In this document: in pieces, positions 35,515 through 47,438 of the stretch
Layout: each line of letters begins with the position of its first letter
How positions within the stretch are numbered: position 1 is the stretch's first letter
Assembly (NCBI GenBank): GCA_947568835.1
Contig: OX387611.1
Span: 62,001 to 126,000, forward strand
Direction of reading: 5' to 3'
DNA from: Protonemura montana
Taxonomy: Eukaryota > Arthropoda > Insecta > Plecoptera > Nemouridae
Length of the DNA: 64,000 nt
The notes under the pieces: model-generated
The model's input: the letters and a program-made list of their open reading frames with translations, nothing else
What the model was told of the DNA's origin: nothing
The model's database searches: none
Position numbers and translations under genes: made by a program

Positions 35515-38041
35515 ATGTCTTCTTCGCCTAAGAGCACCGCGCAGGGAGCTGCAGTTAAGTCGTTGACCTGGTTCGACCAGAGTGTACAAGAAGAAGAAGC
35601 AGAAGCCAGCTCTATCAAATCCTTGTCTGGGGGTCTTCAAGAGCTTGAAGATTCGAGCAGCGACCGGACAGTGAAGCCAGCTGATTGTTCCCTCGACTCC
35701 GAGGTGAACAGGACATGTGGCGAATCATCACAGCTCGTAGCCGGTGAGTAAATTAATAAATAAACCAGGGATATGAACTAATGACCTGCCCAATTGGCTT
35801 CACTTTGGCCATGGTCTCGGGATCAAAAACTGTTATTTCAAATGTCAAAGAGTTATAATGTACTGAAAAGTGTGATGCATGTGATATTGTTCGACGAATA
35901 ATGAATAAGATGTTATTGTAGATTAATTTCAGACATAGATTTGCAAGCCTTATCTGTCAAATAATCATCTTGTGTGCGTGTGACAATAGAAAAATTATTG
36001 CTATCGTTTATACCACGAAGCTGCTGAAGAAGAATTGAACTTGACTGACAGGTCCAATAAATCCGATCTGCACCGGTTTGTTTGTCCACAGATCCTAGTG
36101 TTGGAGCTGAGGAAGTCTCCGTTACCAAAAAAAATGAAGATCTTGTTGGCGATGAGATGCATTGCCATGAACAGCACTGCCAAGAAGAACCCTTGGCTTC
36201 CAATAAGCCCATGGATAACATCATTGACACCATTGCAGACACCAAAGACCAGGAAGCCGAGGAAGGTGTGGCTAAAAACATGGTTGCGGCGGAGAACGAC
36301 AGCCACGACCTGTACTGGTCGGAATTGTTAGAGGATCTCTACATGGATGTAATCGCATCGGACAGCATTCCGCTGAGGAGAGGCAGAACTATGTTCAGTA
36401 AGTACATACCAGCAGCAGATCATGGCATGCCAGCTGCAAGATGTCATAGTAAACTGTTAAGCGTGTTGTTAACACCGGTTCTCATGAGATCACCAAAGTC
36501 TAGGAATACTGTGCTGGTGCAGGATTTGGATAGGTGACCATCGTACACATGACCAGTTTTTTTCGGAAAAGATGTTGCAAGGATAAAATTTGTATTGCAA
36601 CTCCACTTGACTTGCTTTTCAACCGCTCTATCAATAGATTTGTCTAGGACTTCTGTTGTTCAAGTTGTACCGTCCTTTGGAACGGACGTTAGGCCGGACG
36701 TCCCTTGGTCTTTGACAGAAGTAGGCTACTTGCCGGTTCAGGATTTCCTCGCCACCCATTTGGGTTAGGTTATTTATCCATTTATTTATTAACGCCATTA
36801 GACTTGTGCCACAGGGCCTGTTGTCAAGACAGTTCGTCGTTAAACACAATAATAAAGCAAGATGTTAAAGAAATTCCGGCTTGACATGGGTTACTTATTA
36901 GCGCGTCTTTCTGCAGAGATGAACGCTGGGGATTTAGTCGAGGAAGAAGAAATGAACTTTATTCACGAATGCCTGTCCGCCCTGAACCCAAACGAGACAA
37001 TCGCTGATGCAATTAACGGAGATCGTCTAGAAAATCCAAATCATAGCGATGGTAAGTAGATTGCATTTCATTTGCCTGCTTTTTCCTTCTCTTACCAGTC
37101 TTTCAAGAATAGTCATTGTTGTAATTCAACGCGTCATATTCTGGGTATGTGCTCTCCTGACTCGGTACATATGAAGGAAAATATGACCGGTATATACTTG
37201 GGAGCAATCAGTTTACAAGTTGGATATCTCGGTAGATACAAGTTGGGGTTGGATTGATTCGTGGTTTGTTCTAGAATATAAGAAGCTATCGCGCTATTTA
37301 CTTATATTTAAACACTCACCACTTACCACTTGAAGATTTCCTAGTGATGGCCTTGTAAACTTTCTTCCTGTTATGTGCGTTCCTTTGTGCCCTACCGTTG
37401 TGTGTTACGAGTCCTGATCAGTTCTGTTCTTTATGTTTCAAGATGAAACTACCGACGTCACACTGGTTTACTGCGAGCGGGCTTCTGCTGATGAGAAGCC
37501 GAGCGGTGAACCAACATCTCTCTCCAATCACCCTGACATCGGGATATCGGACCTCTCTGCTTCTGGATGTTCGGCCGTCGTCCCCCAGCCTGGGGTTTCT
37601 TCATCAGTAGAAGAAGCTGTCCAAGATCTGCACGATCTACAGCGAGTTCAAGGTGTGGAAAATATGGAGCCAACTGAACCAGCAATGATGATTGATCCGC
37701 CAGCTGTTCACCTCCTGGTAGCTTTTTATCAGGAAAAAGTGGAGGAACAAATAGAGAAACTGAACGACGAAGAAAAGAAAAAAGAAGAAGGCAAAGGTGA
37801 TTGCTTTGAAATATTGACATTGGAAGCTGATAGAGACAATAGAAAAGAGGATGCAGGACCTGACCAACTCTGCGAGGTCGATAAATCAGATTGTCTTAAA
37901 GAGTCTGTTTACGACTGGAAAGACAATATTTCGGAGCACGGAAAACGTCTTAGCGCATGGCGAAGGTTCGTGCGATGCATGCGGCGTTGCGTGCCATGCG
38001 TTGGCCAACGCAAAGGCTCGAAAGCTTATGGTTCGAACTAG
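35515..38041 (+). CDS. Tandem-array gene, copy 5, long isoform
   Basis: Exons 35515-35743, 36092-36397 and 37443-38041, 377 aa, splice sites intact. E1 has EASSIK and LQELED. A ~55-bp patch of E2 (36324-36378) differs from copies 1-4 at many third positions (SELLEDLYMDV, PLRRGRT). E4 has TLVYCER and KAYGSN. Confidence 0.6.
36862..38041 (+). CDS. Tandem-array gene, copy 5, short isoform
   Basis: E3 36862-37051 plus E4 37443-38041, intact. Confidence 0.54.
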
Positions 38042-38157
38042 TGTCAGAGTGACACGGTGTCTTGAGTAAGGGGACCTAGACCTAGGGGAAAAAACAAAAA
38101 AACTCACATACACAACCAAACACACTGCCACTGACACTGACAAAGACTCTAACAATA

Positions 38158-38667
38158 GACTTGAAAAAGGATATTCTAGCCCGAAGGCCCAAAGTCAAGG
38201 TACGAATGCCCTTGCCTTTGGGTCCTTAGGGCTAGCAATCATCCAAGCCACGACCACCTTGGCATTCAAGCAAAAACACTCTTACATGACTTAAACACCT
38301 ACAAACTCACTGACACCGAAAAAGACATAACAATAAGACTTGAAAAAGGAGATTCTAGCCCGAAGGCCCAAAGTCAAGGTACGAATGCCCTTGCCTTTGG
38401 GTCCTTAGGGCTAGCAATTATCCAAGCCACGACCACCTTGGCATTCAAGCAAAAACACTCTTACATGACTTACACATCTACAAACTCACTGACACCGACA
38501 AAGACATAACAATAAGACTTGAAAAAGGAGATTCTAGCCCGAAGGCCCAAAGTCAAGGTACGAATGCCCTTGGCTTCGGGTCCTAAGAGCTAGCAATCCT
38601 CCAAGCCACGACTATCTTGGCACTCAAGCAAAAACACTCTTACATGACTTACACATCTACACGGACA
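38158..38667 (+). repeat. 179-bp repeats in the 3' UTR, copy 5
   Basis: Three copies, sharing substitutions with copy 2 downstream of the coding region. Confidence 0.9.
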
Positions 38668-39125
38668 TAGACACAAACACAACAAAAACTCAGGGCGAAA
38701 GTTCCCGAGCTCAGGACACAACAGGATTAGGCCTACGGGGGAAACCTGTATAAAAAAAACGCACTATGCCTGTCACCTCAAGGGTGGTGTGGAAGAACAG
38801 GCAGGTGAACAACTCACTAAAAGTAAGAAGATTCTGGCGTCACTCAAAACCATGGTCTTTCCACGAGTGAAACTGCAAGTGTCAAACTTTGATTGGTTGT
38901 GTCAAGTGGTCTGGTTGACTGGCCGACCTGGCTGTATTTTAAAAAGATTAACGGACGATAGCTTCGGCTGGGTGCATACTTCATGGTAACCACGAGAGAA
39001 GAGGTCTCGAAATAGTGGAGGGAACATTGAGAAAACAGGAGCAACGGACGAAGAAAGACGGAGACGAAGACCCGGCGAGATCAAGAGAGACGGCTATGTC
39101 AAGGAACTCTTGTGCAGAAGAACAT

Positions 39126-39166
39126 AACTTTGTACATAACTTTGTACATAAGATTTCTGCAATAAA
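39126..39166 (+). terminator. Polyadenylation signal, copy 5
   Basis: AATAAA at 39161-39166 with two TGTACATA octamers upstream. LINE A inserts about 15 bp later, so any downstream processing element of this copy may be altered. Confidence 0.5.
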
Positions 39167-39473
39167 TGGCTTAAAAAGTCACTTTCGTTTTTTTTTTTTT
39201 TTATTTTGTTTTTTTTATGTAAGTAAAAAAGTTCTCATACTGTAGGTATACCTATGCAGCAGAACGTACAGACTATTTTTAAGAATTAAAACTAAGTACT
39301 ATACTAAAACACAATGACATACAATGTTGACATTCTTATGAACTAATAATAATAATACTACTGATATAATAATGATAAAAATAAAGACGAAAATAATGAT
39401 AGAAATAACAACACTTTTTTACAACTTTACATTTGGGCATCTAATTGCTGATTTGAATTCGTCCACAGTATAA

Positions 39474-39507
39474 TGCCTCGTTTAGTGTCCCCCAAGTCAG
39501 TGACTTG
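39474..39507 (+). repeat. Harbinger left terminal inverted repeat
   Basis: Begins TGCCTCGTTTAGTGTCCCCC and matches the reverse complement of 42793-42826 at 27 of 34 positions. The mismatches cluster in the outer five bases. Confidence 0.85.
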
Positions 39508-39617
39508 GCGTCGGCGACTTCGAGTCGGTGACATGAAGTAGACGACTTGGATCGTCTACAGTAGTTAGAGACATGGCAACCTGATGACGCCAGCTGATGT
39601 CGCTATATCTTGTGAAA

Positions 39618-41238
39618 ATGGCGTCCGGACGATACCAATCTCGGCGTTGGGAGCGATATTTCTCCGAGTATGATACGTATCGGAGAAAAGTGATAGCTTT
39701 AGCCTATCTTAGATCTCTGCTGAAAACGAGGAGGCGTTGGCACGTTCGCCCACTGCTCGAAAAACGGAGAAGTCAAGGATTTTATCACAATCTTGTGAAT
39801 GAAATGAGGTTAGGTGACCACGAGTCATTTTTTAACTTTCATCGGATGAACCCGGACACATTCTATGAGTTGCTACATTTGGTTGGCCCCGCCGTAACCA
39901 AGAGTGACATTTGTAGGGACGATGTAATATCTCCTTCCGAGCGTCTCTCGATAACTTTGCGGTGAGTTTAAAGACTATACTACATACCAATAAAGGGCTT
40001 GCCACTGGTTGCCTGTTAGTTGACTTTTAGTTATTAATGCAATTCACTTATTCCAGGTATCTTGCTTCTGGTGACAGCATGGCCAGCCTGAAATTCGGTT
40101 TTCGAGTTTCCGTAAGCTCCATCTCCAATATCGTGTCGGAGACGAGTAATGCCATCTGGGAGGTCCTGAAGGACAGGGTGTTCCCAGTAAATTTTACAGA
40201 GGAATTTTGGACGTCAGTGGCCGGGCGATTCCACAACCAATGGAACTTCCCAAATTGTATTGGGGCGGTGGATGGAAAACATGTCGTGATGCAGGTAAAT
40301 TAGAGAAACCTTCATAATTTATTGCTGTAAAAATGATTACAGGTGGAGATTACAACTTATCTGTACTTGAATAGGCACCAGGAAAAGCAGGCTCGTTGTA
40401 TTACAATTACAAGGGCACGCACAGTCTCGTCTTGATGGCGGTTTGCGACGCAGACTACTGCATCACTCTCCTTGATATCGGGGCATCAGGCAGACAGAGC
40501 GACGGAGGAGTTTTCAAGAATTCAGTGTTTGGGCAAGCACTTGCCCAAGACAAGCTGAATGTTCCAGGTACCAAACATGTGCTACATTTTATTTGGCTTG
40601 GATTTCAATCACAAATGGAACATTTGATGTTCAAAGGAAGAGTGAATTTGTTTTATTTAATAGAAGGTCCTCACATCGCTATAATAAATATTTCAGGACC
40701 TGCAGTGATCCCTGGAACACGTAGAGCAACGCCACACTTGATTGTAGCAGATGCTGCATTCCCGATGACATCGTATATGATGCGGCCCTATCCTCAAAGG
40801 GGGCTCACCGACGAGCAACGCATTTTTAATTACCGCTTGAGCAGAGCTCGTCGGGTGATTGAAAATGTTTTTGGCATTATGGCTGCTCGGTGGCGGATAT
40901 TTCGGCGACCTATCATTGGCAAACTTTCCAACATTGAGCGTATTATTCAGGCAGTGTGCTGCTTGCATAATTTTATGCAAAAAGATGATGTGCGCAGACC
41001 TCGAGGGGAAAGAAGGTACTGCCCCTCATCTTTCGTCGACAGCGAGACCGCAACAGGGGGTGTCCAAGAGGGAGAATGGCGACAGGTCGTTAGAAACGAT
41101 GGTGGCCTGCGACCCATTGGACGTGTTGGGACGAACACCCATTCCAGAGCTGTCATGCAGACTCGTCTGGACCTGACTCAATATTTCAACGAGGAAGGCC
41201 AGGTGCCATGGCAGAGGAGGCATGCAGGGTTGGAATAA
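39618..41238 (+). CDS. Harbinger transposase (HARBI1-like, DDE_Tnp_4)
   Basis: Four exons: 39618-39961, 40057-40294, 40375-40567 and 40697-41238. Donors are GTGAGT, GTAAAT and GTACCA. Acceptors are TTCCAG, GAATAG and TTTCAG. The product is 438 aa. The N-terminal region ends in a DNA-binding-like part (YLASGDSMASLKFGFRVSVS). Catalytic residues: Asp187 in IGAVDGKHV, Asp277 in IVADAAFP and Glu314 in VIENVFGIMAARWRIF. The start chosen gives MASGRYQSRRW; an in-frame ATG at 39597 would add seven residues. No stop or frameshift is seen, so the enzyme may be functional. It excises and inserts the element at TWA targets together with its MADF partner. Confidence 0.9.
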
Positions 41239-41273
41239 TCTCGTAAATAATAATGAACATGAATGATGAGCTA

Positions 41274-42608
41274 TTATGACACCTCTGGGCAAATGAAGGT
41301 TTTCATCGAATGGAGGAAAATAAAGAAACGACACAAGTTAATGTTGGGTTCAGTCTGTTTATTTTTTATTTTTTTTTCGAGATATGCCCGTTGGGCCCTA
41401 GTCATCAGGGTCTGCACGTCGGTGCGGAGCTCAAAGGCTTCTAATTCAGGCAGGCTTTCTAACACCGACTCCAGTAAGCCGCATAAACTTTCATTGCAGT
41501 TCCGCTGTGGAGGTGGAGGTGCCGGTGACGCTCGCAGGAAATCCTCGAGCGCCTGGTCGATCCTATTGGAGATCTTTCTTCTCTTGCCTAAGATAAAAGG
41601 CATATTTATAATAAAATAGAAAAAATAAATCTCTTCAAGCTAAACCTGGTATCAATTTTTTTGTAAAACCCAACTGAAACTTTTTCGGAGATTGGCTTAT
41701 TTGGTGGCTCCGAAGAGCTGCGGGAGGAAGTTGCGGAGGTTGACCGAAGTGAGGTGGTCTCCAAGTCGAACTCCTCTACCTCCTCCACAACTTCCTCGAA
41801 GGCAAAATCTGCCGGTGACTCTGGAGAAGCTGGGGAGTGCCTGTTAGAGGCTGGCTTTGCCAGCTCTAGGCCAGCCGGTATCGCCATGGGAGATACGGAC
41901 CTGCAACAAATACGTTGAAACATTGTAAGTTAGTTAAAAGGCTTATGGGAGAAGCAAACTGAGAGAAATTCGAGCTCGGGATCAGTGCGCAGAACAGCTT
42001 ACTACTCCTACCAGTAAACTAACTGGCCCTAGGCCAACTTAGGTCGCACGCTTTGCCCCTTGCAAAGCGATTAGTGATCTTCCGAAGCAATTTGATTTTC
42101 TAAATCTCTTTCCTTTAAGCGAAGCCTAAAAAAATGTTCTTGGTTGTGATCATTTTATATCGTATGTACTCACTTCCTGGGGCCGGCATTGCCCTTCAGG
42201 AACCCCAGATGCTCCTCCAGAGCCCACGGCAGAGATCGTGTGCCCCCGGAGCCGCTCGGAGCCAGCTTCAATCTTCGGTGTAACTTCGCCTTTATGGCTT
42301 TAATCCTTTCGGACACGAAAAGAATGTCAGTGTCTGGAATATTGAAACAGATTATTGAAACAGATTATTTAGAGTCTGTTGTCTTTTGAGGTTCATGGTT
42401 GCAACCCATGCTTTCAGGTTATAATTGTTAACAAATACGCTTTGCAGAACTTACCTTTGTCGCCTCGGACGGCACACGCTATCTGCCGTAAAGCAATTTT
42501 TCTTAAATTAATTTTTTTGTAGTTTTCATCCCCACTATCCCATAGAATTGGGTGCTGCTCAAGAGCGACCACAATTACAGCGTCGTAGATGTGGTCGCCT
42601 TCCGCCAT
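41274..42608 (-). CDS. Harbinger MADF-BESS DNA-binding partner protein
   Basis: Minus-strand gene convergent with the transposase. Exon 1 42608-42455 and exon 2 42333-42174 encode a MADF (Myb/SANT-like) domain: IVVALEQHPILWDSGDENYK, then FVSERIKAIKAKLHRR. Exon 3 starts at 41900 with an acidic, Ser-rich linker (EEVVEEVEEFDLETTSL). The last exon, after TCTTAG at about 41590, encodes a BESS-like segment (LLESVLESLPELEAFELRTD). Exons 1-3 join in frame with consensus sites. The exon 3 to 4 junction does not resolve: no phase-1 GT donor is visible, so a small indel or unusual site is possible. Harbinger elements carry such a second protein, thought to bring the transposase to DNA or the nucleus. 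Confidence 0.72.
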
Positions 42609-42792
42609 TTTTGTCTCACTGCCTTTGCTCACTGCCACCCTGATTGAGCTTAGAAGGCAGCGCCAAGTCGTGAACACGGCTAAAATGTTGAACCAAGTTA
42701 AAGACGCCTGAGTCGGCGACATGGAGTCGACGACTCGAACTCGTGAACGTAGCCTTGGTCTCTGATTGGTCCAAATCCAAAGTCGCCAACTT

Positions 42793-42826
42793 CATGTCAC
42801 TGACATGGGAGACACTAAACGCACCT
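42793..42826 (-). repeat. Harbinger right terminal inverted repeat
   Basis: Reverse complement begins AGGTGCGTTTAGTGTCTCCC. The TAA duplication follows at 42827. Confidence 0.85.
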
Positions 42827-45800
42827 TAAAACACATTTTTTACGAGGAACTTTTTTAATCTAGATTTGAACTTATTTACAGCTAATTGTTTAATATCTTT
42901 AGGTAATAGATTAAATAAAAGAAGGCCTGTCGGTTTCACTTGTTTTTTTAATACAGTTAATTTTTCTCGAGGTAGTTTGAAGTTGTTTTTATTTCTAGTC
43001 CTATGGTTATGGTCATGTGCAGAAAAATGGTCCTGATTAGTTTGTATAAAGATTAGAAGTTGATAAATGAAAAGATTTGGCATTGTCATTATCTGTAGTA
43101 ATTCAAAATATTTGCGACAGGATTTTTTAGGTTTTAAATTTAGCATAGTACGGATTACTTTTTTTTGGAGTGTGAATATTTTTTTGTTATTTTGAGAATT
43201 ACCCCAGAACATTATACCATATCTCATATGGGACTCAAATAGGCCATGGTAAGTCATTTTAAGGGTTTGTTTAGGAACTATTTTTTTGAGTATTCGGATT
43301 GCATAAATTTGTTTAAAGAGTTTATTTTGAAGTGATTCTATTTGGTGTTTCCAGTTTAGTTGCTCATCTATTTCTATTCCTAAAAATGGTGCCCGGTCAG
43401 TTATTTCAATATTTTCCCCATTTGCCGTTACCACAGGTAAAGGTTGGGATAGGGAAATATTACCTTTTATTTTGAATTTTATAGTCTGAGTTTTTTTAGA
43501 GTTTAGGGTTAATTGATTATATTTAAGCCACTCGCAGAGTTCCTCCATTGCTTTAGTAGCTTTATCCTCCGTATTTTTTAATAGCTGATCGGCAACTTAA
43601 AGACTAGTGTCGTCAGCAAACATTGTTAATTTAGCGTTAGTTATATTTATAGGTAAATCATTAATATAAATAAGGAACAATAGGGGGCCCAGAGTACTCC
43701 CTTGGGGGATTCCTTGAACAATAGTTAATTCGTTAGAGTAAAAGTTTTTGATTGTATTATTAGAGTCTACACCATTTATAATTACTGACTGTTTTCTGTT
43801 ACTTAGATAAGATTTAAACCAATTGTTAGCTGTTCCTCTAATTCCATAATGGTATAGTTTTAATAATAATAATTCGTGGTTGACACAGTCAAAAGCTTTA
43901 CTTAAGTCACATAGAATCCCAATTACTTGATTTTTTGCACTTAATGCCATAGTCACGTCTTCCATAAAATTAAAAATTGCTGTTTCAGTAGACTTTTTTT
44001 TTAAAAATCCATGCTGTTCATTAGTGAGTATATTAAATTTTGTCATGAATCCTATAAGACGTTTAAACATTAGTTTTTCTAGTATTTTTGAAAACGGATT
44101 TAGTAGTGAGATCGGCCTGTAGTTACCAATAACGTTTTTCGCTCCTTTTTTATGCAGCGGGAGGACTTTGGCAATTTTAAATAAATCGGGGAACGTTCCA
44201 GTCGCAAATGACTCATTACAAATTTGAAGTATTGGTTCTAAAAGGTATGGAGAGAAATTTTTTATTATTTTAGATGGTATATCATCAAGTCCCGATGTAT
44301 TTTTTTGTTCATTTATAATTTGTCTTACCTCCGTATACGTAGCAGGAAACAAGAACATTGAGTGTTTATTTGCGGGATACTTCTGAAGTTTAATAGTCGC
44401 TTGTTTTGGATCAAATTTAGGTATGCTGCTATCAAGTTTCGCACAGTTGATAAAATATTCATTAAATTCATTTGCAATTTCTGTTGGTGTATTTAGTATT
44501 TTTCCATTCATTGTTATTTCTGTAATCCTACTATTAGTTCTAGTTGTTCTACCTATTTCTTTATTTACTAAATTCCAAGAGGTTTTCATGATATTTTTAG
44601 ATTGTTTAAATTCCTTGTGAATGTGTTGTCTCTTGGCTGTTAAAATTGTTTTCCTTAGGACGCATGAGTATGTTTTAACATGACGACTCCAGACCGAGCT
44701 ATTGACTTCTTTTCCTATAATTATTAGGCTTCGTTTGTGTTTACAAGAATTTCTGATACCTTTTGTGATCCATGCGTTTCTTCTACGTATATTAGGATTG
44801 AGTCTCCTGAGTGGATAAGCTTTATTGAAGCTAGAATTAAGGACATTTGAAAAATGATAAGTTTTATTGTTCACATTATCCTGTTGAGTCACTGTATCCC
44901 AACTTTCGTTCATCATAAGTGCTGCCATCTTTTTATCATTAAAAGCAAGGTAAAACCGTTTCTCAATGTAATTAATAGGCTCCCTAAAAACGTCATTGTT
45001 ATCATTTGAATTTAAAACGTCCAGTGAAAGAATAATTGCTTTATGGTCAGACAGACCATTTTCTTTAACTTTGAGTTCTAAATTTGTTAGTTCCAGGTTC
45101 GTTAAAATATTGTCTATACAGGTAGCCGAAGAATACGTGACTCTAGTTGGTTGATTAATAGTTAGTTTGATATTAAAAGAGTTTAAAAGTGAGCGTAACT
45201 TATGTTTGTTTTGACAGTTTCCAAGCATATTCAGATTGATATCTGTACTGATTAGAATTTTTCTTGTTTTATTCTCCTGCGTTATCATGGTTAATAACAC
45301 TTCAAGTTTATTTATAAATTTTTTAAAGCAAGCACTAGGTGATCGGTAGATGCATAGAAAAACTGTATTCAGTTTCTCGAGCTCGATTGCTGAACACTCA
45401 AAGACTTTTTCTTCGCTCAATCTTACAATATCCAGTCTAGTTGAAAATTCAATCTTATCTCTAACAAAAATACAAGTTCCTCCATGAGAGTAAATTTCTC
45501 GTGAGAATATTGATGCAAGTTTAAAGTTTGGTAAGACAATGCAATCTTCTTCATTCTTTTTTAGCCAATGCTCTGTCAAAGTGATAATATTTACATCTAA
45601 GTTTAAATCATTGATTGCTATATCTAATTCATTAATTTTAGAACGAATCGAACGGATATTTTGATAAAATATTGTGATACGGGATTTGGTTTTGCTTACA
45701 TTACTATTTGATGGAAAATCGCTATTTGTGTCGTCGTAGTTTGTCCACTGTGTACCTGCTAGCCTGCTACCTTTTCCACCAGGCCGGCGCTCAATTGTTA

Positions 45801-45981
45801 TGGATTCACTCACACCTGTACATACGTCTTTGATGAGCGCGCTATTTCCGCTGGAGATGTCCTAGCGTGGTACCTGCTGCTGCGAGATAACGGTTGTCTG
45901 CAGCGAGCTGTCAGTCGTCTTCGCCTCTTCGATTCTTTGACTTTGTCTTGTCAGGTTATTGATACAGGAAACTGGGCCCAG

Positions 45982-46840
45982 CTAGGGTGGCTTGGGTTGG
46001 TAGGCTGGCCTGATCTTGGTTTCGCGGCTACTACGTTCACAGCTGCTATTGTAGCTGCTGCTGCTGATGATGGCTGCGTCTGCTGATGATGTTGTCGGTA
46101 GCTGCTGTATCTGCTGCTGCTGATGATATTGATGAGGTGGCTGTTGATGCTGCTGCAGGAGTTGCTGCTGATGCGGTTTATGCTGCTGCAGTTGTTTCTG
46201 TTGCTGCTGCTGCGGCTGCGGCTGGTGATGTTGCTGCTGCGGTTGTTGCTGTTGCTGTTGGTGCTGAGGCTGCTGTGGTTGGTGCTGAGGCTGCTGCTGC
46301 TGTTGAAGTCGACGACTTCCGCTGTTGTTGGCTGCAATTGTTGTCATCTGCTGTTTCTTTGTGTCGTCGCGTTCTTGATAGGCTGGCACAATTTGTCTCG
46401 AGTCCGCATCCACACAAAAGACTTTCCCGTTTACTTTTAATTTGTCAAATGTTACTACCGCATCATGGTTATCTGCGCGGGCGGCCACCATTTCAGTTAT
46501 AAGGATCCTCCTGTCTTCTAACACTCGTTGAGAAAAGTCTTCATGGATAAAAGATTCACTGCCTTTCAGAAGTTTTTTGCTTCTAAACACTTGATCACGT
46601 TTTTTAAAACTTCTAAACTTTACAACAATCGCTCGAGGATGGCTTGATCTGTTTATTCGGTGGGATCTCTCGATATCGTCAGGCGATATTTCTACATTCA
46701 ACATTTCCCAAGCAAAGTTAATTATCAAATTCTCACAGTCGATCCACGTTTCTTTTCCGTTTCCTTCGTTCAGTCCTCGAAACACAAGGTTATTCCTACG
46801 GCTTTGGTTCTCCAGATAATCCTCTTTTTACCTCTTTATG
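45982..46840 (-). pseudogene. LINE A ORF1 (RRM-like nucleic-acid-binding protein), 5'-truncated
   Basis: The open frame enters from the truncated 5' end with SRRNNLVFRGLNEGNGKETW, the start of an L1-ORF1p-like RRM domain (next: ERSHRINRSSHPRAIVVKF; then a C-terminal part with RVLEDRRILITEM). A long Gln/His-rich low-complexity tail follows. It ends in TAG at 45982-45984, in the same frame as ORF2. A second TAG (45862-45864) lies between the ORFs. The N-terminal coiled coil is missing. Confidence 0.82.
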
Positions 46841-46907
46841 TCTGAACCTTTGCATAATAACCTTGTGACCTTGAAATACTTTCTCATAATAAATTTTTCC
46901 CAGGTTT

Positions 46908-47329
46908 GTCCCGATAAGGCTATGATACACCCTTAGTTTCTTAAGTTGGCAGAATTGAGAAGCTCTGTCAAGCAATATCAGCATCTCCATGGCCACTAAA
47001 AGTTAAATCTACCATTGAATATCCTATGCTAGGCCATGATATACCCATGGTAACATAAGATAGCAGAATTGAGAAGCTCTGTCAGGCGATCTCAGCATCT
47101 CCATGGCTACAAACGTTGAATCTACCATTGAACCTCCTATGCTAGGCCAAGATATACCCGTAGTAACATAAGATAGCAGAATTGAGAAGTTCTGTCATGC
47201 GATCTCAGCATCTCCATGGCTACCAAAAGTTAAATCTACCATTGAATATTCTATGCTAGGCCATGATATACCCATGGTAACATAAGATATCAGAATTGAG
47301 AAGCTCCGTCAGGCGAACCTAGCAACTAA
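46908..47329. repeat. 114-bp satellite block between LINE A and LINE C
   Basis: About four diverged monomers continuing the 3' flank of unit 5, ending at CCTAGCAACTAA where the LINE C tail begins. Confidence 0.9.
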
Positions 47330-47438
47330 ATAATAATAATAATAATAATAATAATTTGTTTATTGTCAATGTGATCAGGGTATACATGATATATGTGACA
47401 GTCAATTTCTTAAAATTTATAAAGTACATTCACAGTCA

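Larger units (their letters stand above)
39474..42826 (+). mobile_element. PIF/Harbinger DNA transposon, nested in LINE A
   Basis: A 3353-bp element flanked by the 3-bp target duplication TAA (39471-39473 and 42827-42829) favoured by this superfamily. Terminal inverted repeats are about 34 bp with 27 matches (shared core CGTTTAGTGTC, then GTCAGTGAC). Two convergent genes lie inside: a DDE transposase on plus and a MADF-BESS protein on minus. Removing it with one TAA restores the LINE A reading frame exactly. Confidence 0.94.
39419..45861 (-). pseudogene. LINE A ORF2 (endonuclease-RT), stop codon and Harbinger insertion
   Basis: The frame opens after a TAG at 45862-45864. The endonuclease part shows FYQNIRSIRSKINELD, LTEHWLKKNE and LSDHKAIILSLDV. 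RT motifs follow: NYRPISLLNPFSKILEKL, QHGFLKKKST, CDLSKAFDCVNHE, GIPQGSTLGPLLFLIYIND, FADDTSL. Directly after FADDTSL comes an in-frame TAA (43597-43599). The same frame then continues (43596-42827) through a C-terminal domain (RYGIMFWGNS). Harbinger interrupts it after KNVF. Beyond the insertion the frame resumes as YTVDEFKSAIRCPNVKL and stops at 39419-39421. No ATG is near the start, so the initiation mode is unknown. Confidence 0.9.
39180..46845 (-). mobile_element. LINE A: two-ORF non-LTR retrotransposon, 5'-truncated, with a nested Harbinger
   Basis: Read on the minus strand it runs from a truncated ORF1 at about 46840 to an A-rich tail at about 39185 (long T run on the plus strand). It sits in the 3' flank of gene copy 5, between AATAAATGGCTTAAAA and TGCATAATAACC. 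A PIF/Harbinger transposon occupies 39474-42826. A premature stop in ORF2 makes this copy defective. Confidence 0.92.

Noticed and set aside
45860..45985. Stop readthrough between LINE A ORF1 and ORF2
   Set aside because: The ORFs share a frame, but the stop context is TAG CTG, not CARYYA, and a second in-frame TAG follows.
46086..46502. Ala/Val-rich and Leu-rich plus-strand ORFs
   Set aside because: They are the complement of the CAG/CAA-rich tail of LINE A ORF1.
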